A DNA stretch of 64,000 nucleotides. It comes from Roseicyclus mahoneyensis. Lineage in GTDB: Bacteria > Pseudomonadota > Alphaproteobacteria > Rhodobacterales > Rhodobacteraceae. Under the pieces are notes generated by a model. That model had not been told where the DNA came from and did no database searches. It saw only the letters and a list, made by a program, of their open reading frames with translations. This document shows positions 26,064 to 36,544 of this stretch, piece by piece. Positions within the stretch are counted from its first letter, which is position 1. Every line of letters begins with the position of its first letter. Location of the stretch: positions 1-64,000 of the forward strand of contig NZ_QGGW01000005.1 of NCBI RefSeq assembly GCF_003148775.1. Direction: 5' to 3'. The translations under genes and the position numbers were made by a program.

Positions 26064-27892
26064 GTTCGCCCGAACAGCCGTTCGATGTCGGACAGCGCCA
26101 GCGTGACGAAGGTGGGGCGGCCGTGGTTGCACTGACCCGATTTCGGCGTCGCCTCCATCTCGCGGAGGAGCGCGTTCATCTCCTCGGCACTCATGCGCCG
26201 CCCCGTACGCACCGATCCATGGCAGGCGATGCGCGACAGCACCGCATCCAGCCGCGCGCGCAGGGCCTCGGACCCGCCCAGATCGTCGATCTGATCAAGG
26301 ATGTCGCGCAAGAGCGGCTCGACCGCGACCGCGCCCAGCAGGGCAGGTGTCTCGCGCACCGCGATGGTGCCGGGGCCGAAGGGCTCGATCACCAGCCCCA
26401 GCGCCGCAAGGTCACCGGCATGTTCCAGCAGCCTGTCGGCACCTGACCCCAGCGTCACGATCTCGGGGATCAAAAGGGCCTGCCGGGCGATGCCCGCGTC
26501 GTCCATCTGGCGCTTGAGGCGTTCATAGACCAGCCGTTCATGGGCGGCATGGGCATCCACGATCACCATGCCGCTGTCGGTCTGGGCGATGATGTAATTC
26601 TCATGGATCTGCGCGCGGGCCGCGCCAAGGGGCCGCGCTGTCGCCTCGGGCACCGGCGCGCTGTCCTCGACACGGGCGGAGGGCACCCACGGCAGTGCGT
26701 TTTCCTCAAACGCCGGGGCCTGCCAGTCGCGGGCGCGGATCAGGCTGGCCTGCGACGGGCGGTCCATCTGATAGATGCGGGGTCCGGAGGCTTCAGGCCG
26801 GAAGGCCCCAAGGACACCATCGGCGACGGTTGAGGCGGCGCGCCGCCCCTCTTGCGCCAGCCCCTGCCGCAGCGCCGTGACCACCAGCGCCCGCACCGCG
26901 CCGGGATCGCGGAACCGCACCTCGGCCTTGGCGGGGTGCACGTTCACATCGACCCGGTCGGGCGGGCAGTCGAGAAACAGAGCGGCGGCCGGATGCCGGT
27001 CGCGCGCCAGCACATCCATATAGCCCGCGCGCAAGGCCCCGATCAGTTGCTTGTCGCGCACCGGGCGGCCGTTGACGAACAGGAACTGCGCCACCGCGGC
27101 CCCGCGCGAATAGGTCGGCAGGGCGGCATAGCCCATCAGGCGCAGCCCCTCGCGCTCGGCCTCGATCCGGACCGCGTTGTCGATGAAATCCCGCCCGATC
27201 AGCCCGCGCAGCCGCCCGGTCAGCCCGTCCCACAGATCGCCGCTCTCGGCCTCGGCACGCAAGATCACGCGCTCGCCCTCGGTCACGTCCTTGAGGGTGA
27301 AGCCCACGCCCGGTTCCGCCATCGCCAGCCGCTTCACCACATCGGTGATCGCCTGCATCTCGGCCCGGTCGCTGCGCATGAACTTGAGCCGGGCGGGCGT
27401 GGCAAAGAACAGGTCGCGCAATTCCACCACGGTCCCGCGCGACAGCGCGGCGGGGCGCAGCGGCGCGACATCGCCGCCGGACACGCGGATCTCATGAGCA
27501 TCTTCGCCCGCGACGCGGCTGGTGATCTTCAGCCGCCCGACGGCGCCCAGCGAGGGCAGCGCCTCGCCGCGAAACCCGAAGCTCCGGATGTTCAGCAGGT
27601 CCGACCCGTCGATCTTGGACGTCGCATGCCGCGACAGGGCGAGCGGCAGGTCGTCCGCGCCCATCCCGCAACCGTCATCGGTGACGCGGATCAGGCTCTT
27701 GCCGCCATCCGCCACCTCGACCAGTACACGGGTCGCCCCCGCATCCAGCGCGTTCTCGACCAGTTCCTTGACGGCAGAGGCGGGGCGTTCCACGACCTCA
27801 CCCGCCGCGATCCGGTTGATCGCGGTCTCATCCAGCTGCCGGATGATCGGACGGCCAGAATTTTGGCGTATCTTGGGGTCGTCGAGAGACAT
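26060..27892 (-). CDS. mutL: DNA mismatch repair protein MutL (endonuclease type)
   Basis: A 610-residue protein. The N-terminal GHKL ATPase has RIAAGEVVERPASAVKELVENALDAG, DDGCGM and the ATP-lid FRGEALPSL. The C-terminal dimerisation domain contains VDAHAAHERLVYERL, the metal-binding DxHAxxExxxxE motif of nicking MutL proteins, plus ACHGSVR and the terminal CNHGRPT. E. coli MutL lacks this motif and uses MutH, so this MutL should nick DNA itself. It heads mutL-rmuC and follows the two M16 peptidase genes by 48 bases, at the end of a long minus-strand block. Confidence 0.95.
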   Translation of the reverse strand: MSLDDPKIRQNSGRPIIRQLDETAINRIAAGEVVERPASAVKELVENALDAGATRVLVEVADGGKSLIRVTDDGCGMGADDLPLALSRHATSKIDGSDLLNIRSFGFRGEALPSLGAVGRLKITSRVAGEDAHEIRVSGGDVAPLRPAALSRGTVVELRDLFFATPARLKFMRSDRAEMQAITDVVKRLAMAEPGVGFTLKDVTEGERVILRAEAESGDLWDGLTGRLRGLIGRDFIDNAVRIEAEREGLRLMGYAALPTYSRGAAVAQFLFVNGRPVRDKQLIGALRAGYMDVLARDRHPAAALFLDCPPDRVDVNVHPAKAEVRFRDPGAVRALVVTALRQGLAQEGRRAASTVADGVLGAFRPEASGPRIYQMDRPSQASLIRARDWQAPAFEENALPWVPSARVEDSAPVPEATARPLGAARAQIHENYIIAQTDSGMVIVDAHAAHERLVYERLKRQMDDAGIARQALLIPEIVTLGSGADRLLEHAGDLAALGLVIEPFGPGTIAVRETPALLGAVAVEPLLRDILDQIDDLGGSEALRARLDAVLSRIACHGSVRTGRRMSAEEMNALLREMEATPKSGQCNHGRPTFVTLALSDIERLFGRT

Positions 27893-27940
27893 GGCCCTAA
27901 ACCTAGCATGTCCCCCCGAGTCGATCCAAGGCCCGCCGCG

Positions 27941-29254
27941 TCAGTTTCCGGGGGATAAGCCCTGCGGTTGGCCCACGACCACGAAATGCAGCGCCTCGGG
28001 GTCGAGCAGCCGGGCGGCGACACGCTGCACGTCCTCCAGCGTCACGGCCTCCACATAGGCGTTGCGGTTCACGATGTAATCGACCGGCATGTCGTCGGAT
28101 TGCATCGCCGCCAGAATTCCCGCGATGGTGCCGTTCCCGTCAAACCGCAACGGGTATTCCCCGGTCATGTAGCGCACGGCGGCGTCCAGTTCCTCTTGCG
28201 TGATGCCATTTGCCGCCAGATCGACCCATTCCGCGCGCACCACTTCGATGGCTTCGGCCATCAGCTCATTGGAGGACGAGAACTGCCCCAAGAGCGCGGG
28301 CGACAGGTCGGCCAGAGACAGGAAGCTGCCGATGCCATAGGTCAGGCCACGGTTGACCCGCACCTCCCCCATCAGCCGCGACTGAAAGCCCGAGCCGCCC
28401 AGCACCTGATTGAGGACGAAGGCGGCAAAGAAATCGGGATCGTCCCGCTCGATGCCGGCATGGCCGAAAAAGGCCACCGATTGCGGGCTGGGAAACTCCA
28501 CCACCGTCACGCCGCCCGCCAAGTTGTTGACAACCGGTCCGGGACGGGGCGGCGCCTCGGCGGGCAGATCGCCCAGAATGCGGTCGATCAAGACACCCAA
28601 ATCCTCGGGCGAGATGTCACCGGCCGCGCCGACGGCGACTCTGCCGCGGGTCAATGTACTGCGATGCACGGCGATCAGGTCGTCGCGGGTCAGCGCCGCG
28701 ACACTTTCGGCACTGCCTTCCTGCGGCGATCCATAGGGGTGGTCACCATAGGCCATGGCCGCAAAAGTGGTGGCTGCGATGTCGTTTGGATCGCGGGCAT
28801 TGCCTTCGATGATCGACAATACTTGGCCCCGCACCCGCTCGATCGCATCGGCGTCAAAGCGTGGCTCCACAAGGGCGGCGCGCAAGATGTCCGCCGCCGC
28901 GTCGCGGTTCTGGGTCAGCATCCGCGCGCTGACGGTCACCGCATCGCGCGAGGCGTCGAATTCGAAGCTGGCGGCCAATCCTTCGACGGCTGCCGCAAAG
29001 CCCTGCGCGTCCATCTCGCCCGCGCCTTCCTCAAGCAGGCCGGTCATCAGATAGGTCGCGCCGCGCCGGTCCGCGGGGTCCAGCGCCGAGCCACCGACAA
29101 ACCAGAATTCCAGCGCCACAAAGGGGATGGACCGATCCTCGACCAGCCATGCCTCGACCCCGCCGGGCGAGGTGACTTGCTGGATCTCGATGTTTGCCGC
29201 CGCCGGAAATCCGAGGGCCAGCGCGAACAGACCTGCTGCGAGACGGGCGATCAT
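27941..29254 (-). CDS. M16 peptidase family, non-catalytic partner subunit
   Basis: A 437-residue protein with a signal peptide (ending FPAAA-N, about residue 21) and the two-lobed M16 fold. At the place of the zinc-binding HxxEH the sequence is TYLMTGLLEEGAGE, without either His, so it cannot bind the catalytic zinc. The C-lobe substrate-binding Arg/Tyr region is retained (VNRGLTYGIGSF). Its start overlaps the stop of the catalytic M16 gene by four bases. As in the mitochondrial processing peptidase alpha/beta pair, it is probably the obligate partner of that enzyme in the periplasm. Confidence 0.88.
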   Translation of the reverse strand: MIARLAAGLFALALGFPAAANIEIQQVTSPGGVEAWLVEDRSIPFVALEFWFVGGSALDPADRRGATYLMTGLLEEGAGEMDAQGFAAAVEGLAASFEFDASRDAVTVSARMLTQNRDAAADILRAALVEPRFDADAIERVRGQVLSIIEGNARDPNDIAATTFAAMAYGDHPYGSPQEGSAESVAALTRDDLIAVHRSTLTRGRVAVGAAGDISPEDLGVLIDRILGDLPAEAPPRPGPVVNNLAGGVTVVEFPSPQSVAFFGHAGIERDDPDFFAAFVLNQVLGGSGFQSRLMGEVRVNRGLTYGIGSFLSLADLSPALLGQFSSSNELMAEAIEVVRAEWVDLAANGITQEELDAAVRYMTGEYPLRFDGNGTIAGILAAMQSDDMPVDYIVNRNAYVEAVTLEDVQRVAARLLDPEALHFVVVGQPQGLSPGN

Positions 29255-30606
29255 TGGCTTACCTCCACCGTGTTGGCCTGCGGATCAGACGGGCGCATCA
29301 GGTATCCGGTGACAGTCGAAGGGTCATCGAACAGGCGCTGTGCCGCAGCCATCACATCCTCGGGCGTCACGGTGGCCAGAACATCGGTCCAGCTGTCGCT
29401 GTCGGCAAGGCTCAGACCGGTGGTCAGTTCCATTCCGTATGCGCGCGCCAGACCGGCGGTGTCATCCTCTGCATAGATTTCGCCCGCCTCGATGCGGAAC
29501 TGGATGCGGGCGAATTGATCGGTGTCGATCCCCTCTTCGAGAAAGATGTCGACCATGCGCCACAGATCCGCCTCGGCCTCCTGCAGCGACACGCCGGGCA
29601 CCGGCACGTTCACGAGGCTGAAGCTGGAAGGATCAAAGCTGGTGCTGTCGTAAAAGGTCGCGGCATAAAGCGAACGCTGCTCCTCGTTTTGCAGCCGCCG
29701 CGACATGAGCGATGTCTGCCCACCCCCAAGGATCTCGGCCAGATAGACCAGCGCCGCCGCCTCGGCCTGATCGCCGGGTTCGCGCACGGGGGCCAGCATC
29801 TGGATCGAGACATAAGGGTTCGCCACCCGCGCATCCTCGTAGATCAGACGACGGTCGGCGATATGGGGCGGCTCTTGCGGGCGGGCGCGCTCGGGCAGGG
29901 TGTCGGACGCCGGGATCGGGCCGTAATGCTCAAGCGCCAAGGCGCGCACCTCGTCTGGGGTCACATCGCCCGCGACGATCAAGATCGCGTTGTTGGGGTG
30001 ATACCATGTGTCGTAGAACGCCTGCGCATGCTCGATGGTCAGCCCCTCCATCTCGTGGCGCCAGCCGATGATGGGGATGGCGTAGGGGTGGTTCAAAAAC
30101 AGCGCCGCGCGCATCTGCTCATTGAACAGCGCGCCCGCCGAACTGTCGGTGCGTTGCGCCCGTTCCTCGAGGATCACGGAGCGTTCGGTGGCCACCTCGA
30201 CCGGGTCGAAACGCAGGTTGCGCATCCGGTCGGCCTCCATCTGCATCATCAGGCCCAGACGATCTGCCGCGACGCGCTGGAAATACCCGGTGTAATCCTG
30301 CGCGGTGAAGGCGTTGTCGGACCCGCCGTTTGCCTCGACCACCTGGCTGAATTCGCCCGAGGTCATGGTGTCTGTCGCCTTGAACATCAGATGCTCGACA
30401 AAATGCGCGATGCCAGACTGGCCCGGCGGTTCGTCGGCGGCGCCCACGCGGTACCAGACCATGTGGGTGACGGCAGGGGCACGGTGATCCTCGATCACCA
30501 CCACCTGCATGCCGTTGTCGAGAAAGAATTCCTCTACCTCACCTGCGGCCAGGGCGGCCATCGGTGTCAGGATCAGCCCAAGGGCAAGCGTGAGGCGACG
30601 CAGCAT
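29251..30606 (-). CDS. M16 zinc metallopeptidase, catalytic subunit
   Basis: A 451-residue periplasmic pitrilysin-type peptidase. A signal peptide (cleavage near ALA-A, residue 21) precedes the zinc motif HFVEH near residues 68-72. The distal Glu is in ERSVILEE about 75 residues later, completing the inverted HxxEH...E set. ANGGSDNAFTAQDYTGYF is a strong family feature. The start at 30606 has GGAGGAC upstream; the longer open frame is not protein-like. It is translationally coupled to the non-catalytic M16 gene downstream. Natural substrates are unknown; envelope proteolysis is likely. Confidence 0.92.
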   Translation of the reverse strand: MLRRLTLALGLILTPMAALAAGEVEEFFLDNGMQVVVIEDHRAPAVTHMVWYRVGAADEPPGQSGIAHFVEHLMFKATDTMTSGEFSQVVEANGGSDNAFTAQDYTGYFQRVAADRLGLMMQMEADRMRNLRFDPVEVATERSVILEERAQRTDSSAGALFNEQMRAALFLNHPYAIPIIGWRHEMEGLTIEHAQAFYDTWYHPNNAILIVAGDVTPDEVRALALEHYGPIPASDTLPERARPQEPPHIADRRLIYEDARVANPYVSIQMLAPVREPGDQAEAAALVYLAEILGGGQTSLMSRRLQNEEQRSLYAATFYDSTSFDPSSFSLVNVPVPGVSLQEAEADLWRMVDIFLEEGIDTDQFARIQFRIEAGEIYAEDDTAGLARAYGMELTTGLSLADSDSWTDVLATVTPEDVMAAAQRLFDDPSTVTGYLMRPSDPQANTVEVSQ

Positions 30607-30691
30607 GCAAGTCCTCCATAGGGTAGGCGTTGTGCAGGAGATAAAGGCTTGCGTCGCCGTATCAACGGGCCTGACGCGGACGTGACCTGCT

Positions 30692-31207
30692 TTATTGGCG
30701 TGCTTCCGGCGGCGGGGCCGCAGGCGTGCGCACGCCCGCGCGGCGCAGGCGCTCAAGCTCGGCATAGCGGTCCAGCGCCTGGTCTCGGTAGGCGCTGAAA
30801 TAGACATTGGTGTTGAAGAGCCGTTCCAGCACGCGGCCCTGATTGCGCGACCGGAATTCCAGATCCTCCGCGGCCAGCGTGCCCCGGATCTCTGGCGTCA
30901 CGCCAAACCGCGCCGCATAGTTCACGATATCGCCCGCAGCCCGGTTCGCCCGTTCGGGGTTTCCGCCCAAGGCCCGGATCGCATCGCCCTCGGGGTCGGG
31001 GTCGACGCGATTCACCCCGCCCGGCGTGGGCGGCGGCAGCGCGGCCAGATCGGCGGGAATCTCGATCGGGTTGGTCGGCAGGATCGCAAACTCATCCGGC
31101 CCGGATTCCGTGTTGCGGATGTTCATGAGCCGCGGATCACCCCGCCCGCAAGCCGCCAGTGCAATCAGCACGGCCCCCAGCGTCAGCGTTGTCATCAGGC
31201 GCGGCAT
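30692..31207 (-). CDS. DUF3035-family lipoprotein
   Basis: A 171-residue protein with a lipoprotein signal, lipobox LAACG with Cys at about residue 20. The mature part begins with a Pro-rich region (IPADLAALPPPTPGG) and ends in a helical stretch and Pro tail. The N-terminal half with EFAILP and IPADLAALPPP is typical of DUF3035 proteins, found beside lspA in many Rhodobacteraceae. Function is not known. AAGGAAG before 31207 supports that start over an upstream Met at 31255. Location right after lspA, which would process it, is notable. Confidence 0.82.
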   Translation of the reverse strand: MPRLMTTLTLGAVLIALAACGRGDPRLMNIRNTESGPDEFAILPTNPIEIPADLAALPPPTPGGVNRVDPDPEGDAIRALGGNPERANRAAGDIVNYAARFGVTPEIRGTLAAEDLEFRSRNQGRVLERLFNTNVYFSAYRDQALDRYAELERLRRAGVRTPAAPPPEARQ

Positions 31208-31251
31208 CGCGGCTTCCTTAATCGGTCTCGGGCCGGGGTCTATCGCAATTT

Positions 31252-31734
31252 TCACGCCCCGTCACGGGTCATCTTGCTGTCATTGGCGAAGATCAGCAAG
31301 CCAAAGGCGCCCCCGAAGATGCCGATATCGGCCACGTTGAAGGCGAAGGGGTTGTTGATGCCACAGCACGACATGTTCAGGAAATCCGCGACAGCCCCGT
31401 AAAGCAGCCGGTCCAGCGTGTTGCCCAGCGCGCCGCCCACCACCGCGCCGGCCGACATCAGCGCGATGGGCCGGGTCAGACCGTTTCTGGCCCACCATGT
31501 CAGCCAAGCCGTGATGGCGATGGCAACGGCGATCAAGATCCAGCGTGTCATCTCGGGCCCGCCCGAGAACAGGCCGAAATTGATCCCGGTGTTCCAGCCC
31601 ATCTTGAAGGTCAGGAAGGGCGGATAGACCTCGATGATGCCGCGCGTGGCCAGCCCCATGGCATGGACCACGACGTATTTCGACACCTGGTCGAGCGCGA
31701 ACCAGATCGCGGCGGAAATCAGCAGCAGTTTCAT
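31252..31734 (-). CDS. lspA: Lipoprotein signal peptidase (signal peptidase II)
   Basis: A 160-residue inner-membrane aspartyl protease with four hydrophobic helices. The two catalytic aspartates are in GNTLDRLLYGAVADFLN and FNVADIGIF, in the usual order and spacing, and DQVSKYVV near the start is the family's first motif. It cleaves the signal peptide of diacylglyceryl-modified prolipoproteins such as those encoded at 18394 and 30692. The start at 31734 gives a normal-length LspA; the upstream open extension is not conserved-looking. It lies between purH and the DUF3035 gene. Confidence 0.94.
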   Translation of the reverse strand: MKLLLISAAIWFALDQVSKYVVVHAMGLATRGIIEVYPPFLTFKMGWNTGINFGLFSGGPEMTRWILIAVAIAITAWLTWWARNGLTRPIALMSAGAVVGGALGNTLDRLLYGAVADFLNMSCCGINNPFAFNVADIGIFGGAFGLLIFANDSKMTRDGA

Positions 31735-31795
31735 CGGCCCTCGTGCGTGTTCTGTAGGTGCAAGGTGCGTCTTGAGGCGCATCAGCCCTTGGCTC

Positions 31796-33382
31796 TCAAT
31801 GCCGGAAATGGCGCATGCCCGTAAAGACCATCGCCAGCCCTGCCGCATCCGCAGCAGCGATTACTTCGTCGTCGCGCACCGATCCGCCGGGCTGGATCAC
31901 CGCCGTCGCGCCCGCCTCGGCCGCGGCCAGCAGACCGTCGGCGAACGGAAAGAACGCGTCAGAGGCAACGACCGACCCTTTGGCGGGTGTCTCGGGCAGG
32001 CCAAGCTCGGTCCCCATACGCCCGGCCTTGAGCGCCGCCATGGTCGAGCTGTCCACCCGGCTCATCTGGCCAGCCCCCACGCCCACAGTCGCACCGTCGC
32101 GCACATAGATGATGGCGTTCGATTTCACATGCTTGGCCACCGTCCACGCGAACCGAAGATCGGCCAGCTCTGCGCTGGTCGGCGCGCGCTTGGTGACGAC
32201 GCGCAATTCCTCGGGGTCGATCTGGCCGGTGTCCTTGTCCTGCACCAAAAACCCGCCCGCGACCTGCTTGAAGGCCGTCACGGGCGCGCGCGCGTCAGGC
32301 AGCGCGCCGGTGGTCAGCAGGCGCAGGTTTCTCTTGGTGGCAAAGATCGCGCGGGCGGCCTCGTCAGCCTCGGGCGCAATCACCACCTCGGTGAAGATCT
32401 TCACGATCTCCTCCGCCGTGGCCGCGTCCAACGGCTGATTCAACGCGACGATCCCGCCAAAGGCGCTGGTGCGGTCGCAGTCAAAGGCCTTGCGATAGGC
32501 GTCCAGCAAGGTCGCGCCCCGCGCCACACCGCAGGGGTTGGCGTGCTTGATGATCGCGCAGGCGGGGCCATCCCCGGGCGCGAATTCCGCCACCAGCTCG
32601 AAGGCCGCGTCGGTGTCGTTGATGTTGTTGTAGCTCAGCTCCTTGCCCTGATGCTGCGTGGCTGTCGCCACGCCGGGGCGACCCGATCCATCCACATAGA
32701 ACGCCGCATCCTGATGCGGGTTCTCGCCGTAGCGCATCCGTTGCTTCATCACGCCCGCAAAGGCGCGGCGGCGCGGCGCGGGGTCGTCATGCGCCTGCAC
32801 CATCCAGGCCGAGACCGCCGCGTCATAGGCCGCCGTCCGGGCATAGGCCGTGCGCGCCAGCCGCTGGCGAAAGGCCAGCTTGGTCCCGCCATTGGCGGCA
32901 AGTTCCGCCAACACATCGGCGTAATCCTCGGGATCGACCACAACCGCAACAAAGGCATGGTTCTTGGCCGCCGCCCGGATCATTGCAGGGCCACCGATGT
33001 CGATGTTTTCGATGCAGGTGTCGTAATCCGCGCCCGAGGCGACGGTGGCCTCGAACGGGTAGAGGTTCACCACCAGCAGGTCGATCGCGCCGATCCCATG
33101 CGCTTCCATCGCCGCCAGATGCTCGGGGTTGTCGCGCAAAGCAAGCAATCCGCCATGCACCTTCGGGTGCAGCGTTTTCACGCGCCCGTCCATCATCTCG
33201 GGAAAGCCCGTCACCTCGGCCACGTCGCGCACGGGCAGACCCGCATCGCGCAACGCCTTGGCAGTGCCGCCCGTCGACAGCAGCTCGACCCCCCGGCCCG
33301 CCAGCGCGGTGGCAAACTCGATCAGCCCGGTCTTGTCGGACACGGAAATCAGCGCGCGCAGCGGCGGCACGGTATCGGTCAT
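31796..33382 (-). CDS. purH: Bifunctional AICAR transformylase / IMP cyclohydrolase
   Basis: A 528-residue PurH. The N-terminal IMP cyclohydrolase domain begins [16 protein letters not shown] and contains [13 protein letters not shown] and [16 protein letters not shown]. The C-terminal transformylase domain has [13 protein letters not shown], the catalytic Lys-His in [12 protein letters not shown] and [10 protein letters not shown]. It carries out the last two steps of de novo IMP synthesis. It follows the heparinase-like gene by 13 bases and precedes lspA by 61 bases in the minus-strand block. Length and motifs are complete. Confidence 0.97.
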   Translation of the reverse strand: MTDTVPPLRALISVSDKTGLIEFATALAGRGVELLSTGGTAKALRDAGLPVRDVAEVTGFPEMMDGRVKTLHPKVHGGLLALRDNPEHLAAMEAHGIGAIDLLVVNLYPFEATVASGADYDTCIENIDIGGPAMIRAAAKNHAFVAVVVDPEDYADVLAELAANGGTKLAFRQRLARTAYARTAAYDAAVSAWMVQAHDDPAPRRRAFAGVMKQRMRYGENPHQDAAFYVDGSGRPGVATATQHQGKELSYNNINDTDAAFELVAEFAPGDGPACAIIKHANPCGVARGATLLDAYRKAFDCDRTSAFGGIVALNQPLDAATAEEIVKIFTEVVIAPEADEAARAIFATKRNLRLLTTGALPDARAPVTAFKQVAGGFLVQDKDTGQIDPEELRVVTKRAPTSAELADLRFAWTVAKHVKSNAIIYVRDGATVGVGAGQMSRVDSSTMAALKAGRMGTELGLPETPAKGSVVASDAFFPFADGLLAAAEAGATAVIQPGGSVRDDEVIAAADAAGLAMVFTGMRHFRH

Positions 33383-33395
33383 GGGGGAAGTCCTC

Positions 33396-35153
33396 TCAGT
33401 CCTCTGTCTCGTCCTCGCCCGGCGCGGGCAAGAGGCCGACCGGGCGGGCGAGCGTCCAGCTCACCGCGCTGCCATAACCGGTCAGCGCGCCGGTGAGAAC
33501 GATTTGTTTTGTCGCGCGCGGCTTGACCCGCGCTCCATCCAGATAGACCGACGGTTCCAGCGTCAGCCTGGCCTCGCCACCGTAGCGAAACACCCATGTT
33601 TCCCGCCCCGGCAACTGGATCGAGACGGCAGTGCCGCCCATGTCGATCTCGGCCGCAGCGTCCGGATGCAGATGAAACCGCACAGCATAGCGCAACCCGA
33701 TGTCGCCCGGCAGGCGCCTCAGCACCCGGTCCAGCGTCACCCGGTCGCGTTCGGTCATCGCGGCCAGCCCGTCCTCGCCGCGCAAAAGACTGCCATCGCG
33801 GTCAAGCTGCAATGACCGCAGGTGCACCAGCCCATGTGTCTTGCGCCAGCCGTCGTGGCTCAGCGCGATCCCCTCGGCTGTCTTCATCTCGGCCTCCTGC
33901 ACTTCGATGGTGGTGGGGCCGCTCACGAAATCTTGCCGCTCGGGGTCTTGCCGTTCGCCACCGCGCGCCAGCCGGGCGCTGGCATAGCCCGTCAGCGTCA
34001 TCGTGGAATGGCTGGCCGTGGCCCGCCCCGCCCGCCGCCACGCCGTACCGAACCGCTTGCCCGACCCGCAAGACACGATCACCGGCTGCCGCCCCGAGAC
34101 CAGTTCAAAGGCCAAGGTCGAGGCATGAGCATCGAAACTGCCCGGCCCCAGCAGCGGCGGCGCGGCATCGACGATCAGCGACACCCGCCGCCCGCCCATG
34201 CGCGCATATCCCATCGCCAGCCCCTTGAGGCGGGAGGGTCGCACGTTGGACCGCGCCAGCGCCGTGTCGAGCCGCCCCGGCGTCCCGCGCCCGCCACCCT
34301 GCATGCGCACCAGCGTGCCATCGGCGTGGCGCAGGCTGCGCAGGGTCGGCGCGATGCGTGCAATGGCCGTGTTGACTGCCGGATCGGGCGCCTTGCCGAT
34401 ATCCTTTAGGATCGCTGCGACCCAGGTCAGCAGGTGGAACACCTCCAGCAGATCCTCGGGGTTGCGGGTGGCGATTCCGCCGGTTCCGTCGATTTCCGTT
34501 GTGCATTCCTGTGCCAGAAAGCGCAGGCTGGGTTTCAGTGCGGTTTCCATGCCGTTCAGCGCGCAGGCGGAATAGACAAGGCCGGTCAGCGCCTCGAACC
34601 GGGGCAGGCCGCGCCGCGTCTGCCGCCAGCGCGCCTGCAACAGCCCCGCCTGCCGAGCCAGAACGGCAAAGAACCCTCGCCGGTCCTCGGATGTCTGGCC
34701 GTTCATCAACATCAGTGCATGGGTGATCAGCCGCATCTGCCGCCGTCCGGTCAGATCGGGCGTCCAGCCCGGCCCCCTCCCGCGCCCGTAGCGCGCGAGC
34801 CAGCCCGACAGCCAATCCTGCGCGGTCTTGCGGCCCGTCCCGCCCGGCACGCTGGCCAGATCATCGAGCCAGTCGAACCCGTGCAGCCCCTCTAGAAACG
34901 CCTCGTTGGGCGGCGCGATATCCCATGGCAATCGGCCCGCCGTCTCGACCAGATGCCCGCCCAGCACGAGGTTGCCCGCCATAAGCTGCCGCCCGCGCGC
35001 CTCGGAGCCTGCGAAACTGGGTTCGGGCTGCCAGATAAAGCCACTCACGCGCGGCCCGGTCAGACCGGCGCGCCAGACCGCCCAACGGTCGGCCGCGCGC
35101 ACCCGCCCCTCGGGGGGCGGTGCGGCTGTGTCGCTGTCGGGTTGCTCGGACAT
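33396..35153 (-). CDS. Heparinase II/III-family protein
   Basis: A 585-residue protein with an N-terminal alpha/alpha-toroid-like region and a C-terminal beta-sandwich region typical of heparinase II/III-type polysaccharide lyases. The central [13 protein letters not shown] and the His-containing TASHSTMTL correspond to conserved stretches of that family. There is no signal peptide. Members next to rsmB and purH are standard in Rhodobacteraceae, but no polysaccharide substrate has been assigned that I can support, and no other polysaccharide-utilisation genes are near. It lies between rsmB (72-base gap) and purH (13-base gap). Confidence 0.85.
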   Translation of the reverse strand: MSEQPDSDTAAPPPEGRVRAADRWAVWRAGLTGPRVSGFIWQPEPSFAGSEARGRQLMAGNLVLGGHLVETAGRLPWDIAPPNEAFLEGLHGFDWLDDLASVPGGTGRKTAQDWLSGWLARYGRGRGPGWTPDLTGRRQMRLITHALMLMNGQTSEDRRGFFAVLARQAGLLQARWRQTRRGLPRFEALTGLVYSACALNGMETALKPSLRFLAQECTTEIDGTGGIATRNPEDLLEVFHLLTWVAAILKDIGKAPDPAVNTAIARIAPTLRSLRHADGTLVRMQGGGRGTPGRLDTALARSNVRPSRLKGLAMGYARMGGRRVSLIVDAAPPLLGPGSFDAHASTLAFELVSGRQPVIVSCGSGKRFGTAWRRAGRATASHSTMTLTGYASARLARGGERQDPERQDFVSGPTTIEVQEAEMKTAEGIALSHDGWRKTHGLVHLRSLQLDRDGSLLRGEDGLAAMTERDRVTLDRVLRRLPGDIGLRYAVRFHLHPDAAAEIDMGGTAVSIQLPGRETWVFRYGGEARLTLEPSVYLDGARVKPRATKQIVLTGALTGYGSAVSWTLARPVGLLPAPGEDETED

Positions 35154-35225
35154 GGGCGGGACCTGCTCGGGTCTTGGTTTTTGCGCGGCACGATACGCGG
35201 CGGGGCGCGCAGAGTCACGGCAGAG

Positions 35226-36476
35226 TCACATGCGGGTGAGGGCAGCCATGTAAAACCCGTCGATCCCGCCGATGTCGGCCCAGAAATCAGGGCGCAGGCG
35301 CAACCCGCCCTCGGGGCCTTGCCATGATGCCTCGCCCCCCAGCGCGACCGCATCTGCGGGGATCACCCGCAACCCCTCGTGCCGCTTCAGCGCGGCCGTG
35401 ACCTGGAATTCCCCTTCCACCGGCAAGAGCGAGCAGGTGCAGAACACCAGCCGCCCGCCGGGTTTCAGAAGGGTCAACGCGTGGTCGAACATCCGCATCT
35501 GGAGGCGCGTCAGCGGCTCGACCTCGGTCCGGTCCTTGACATGGGGCAGGTCGGGATGGCGGCGGATCGTGCCGGTTGCGCTGCAGGGCGCATCGAGCAA
35601 GATCGCGTCATAGGGGCCGCCCGCATGGTCGAAGGCGTCTTCCACGATCAGATCGGCCGACAGCCCGGTGCGCGCGAGGTTTTGTGCCACCCGGTCCATT
35701 CTGCTCTGTGACAGGTCCAGCGCCGTCACCTGCGCGCCCAAGGCCGCCAGTTGCATCGTCTTGCCCCCCGGCGCGGCGCACATGTCAAGCACGCGCGCGC
35801 CCGCCACATCGCCCAACAGCCGCACCGGAAGGGCTGCGGCAGCGTCTTGCACCCAGAACGTGCCGTCCTCATAGCCAGGCAGGGCGGTGATCTGTGTGCC
35901 GGCGGAAAAGCGCAAGCTGCCGGTGGGCAGCTGTGTCGCATGGGGAAGGTCAAGCGTCACGCCCGGTTTCACCGTCAGGTCGATCGGCGGCAGGGGCATA
36001 TGCGCGGCCTCGATGGCGTGCAGCACGTCCTTGCCCCAACGTTTCCTGACCGGGCCCCCGATCCAATCCGGCAGCGCCTGCGGGGGCAGGTCCGCGAACC
36101 GCTCCGGCCCCTCCACGGCCACTTTGCGCAGGACGGCATTGATCATGCCCGCCATCCGCACCGTGCCCTTGTTGCGCTTGGCCATGGTCACGGCACTGTC
36201 GACGACGCCATGGGCATCCTCGCCCGCGACCAGCAATTCGGCGGCGGCCAGACGCAAGAGCAGCAGTGCGGGCAGCGGCGGTTTGCGGTCGAGATAGGGC
36301 GCGATACAGGCGTCGAGCGGGTCGAGATGGCGCAACACCAGCGACACCAACCGCCCTGCGCGCGCTTGATCCGCAGGGACCAATCGCGTGTCGGCGGGCA
36401 CATGCGCCAGCATTCGTTTTTCCCGCAGCACCGCGTCCAGCGTCCGTATCGCCGCCTGTCTCGCCTCAAGCCCCAT
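35226..36476 (-). CDS. rsmB: 16S rRNA (cytosine-5) methyltransferase, RsmB-like
   Basis: A 416-residue enzyme. An N-terminal NusB-like helical domain (about 1-130) precedes a Rossmann methyltransferase. SAM motif I is VLDMCAAPGGKTMQLAALG, motif IV is LLDAPCSATGTIRRHPD and motif VI is FCTCSLLPVEGE, the last two supplying the catalytic cysteines. RsmB methylates C967 of 16S rRNA in E. coli. It heads the nine-gene minus-strand block and is divergent from sdhAF4 over 68 bases. Confidence 0.93.
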   Translation of the reverse strand: MGLEARQAAIRTLDAVLREKRMLAHVPADTRLVPADQARAGRLVSLVLRHLDPLDACIAPYLDRKPPLPALLLLRLAAAELLVAGEDAHGVVDSAVTMAKRNKGTVRMAGMINAVLRKVAVEGPERFADLPPQALPDWIGGPVRKRWGKDVLHAIEAAHMPLPPIDLTVKPGVTLDLPHATQLPTGSLRFSAGTQITALPGYEDGTFWVQDAAAALPVRLLGDVAGARVLDMCAAPGGKTMQLAALGAQVTALDLSQSRMDRVAQNLARTGLSADLIVEDAFDHAGGPYDAILLDAPCSATGTIRRHPDLPHVKDRTEVEPLTRLQMRMFDHALTLLKPGGRLVFCTCSLLPVEGEFQVTAALKRHEGLRVIPADAVALGGEASWQGPEGGLRLRPDFWADIGGIDGFYMAALTRM

Positions 36477-36544
36477 GGCGCAACCCTTGTTCCCGAAGCC
36501 CCGGCGCGTATATCACGCCTGAGCCAACGACAAGGATTTCCGCC

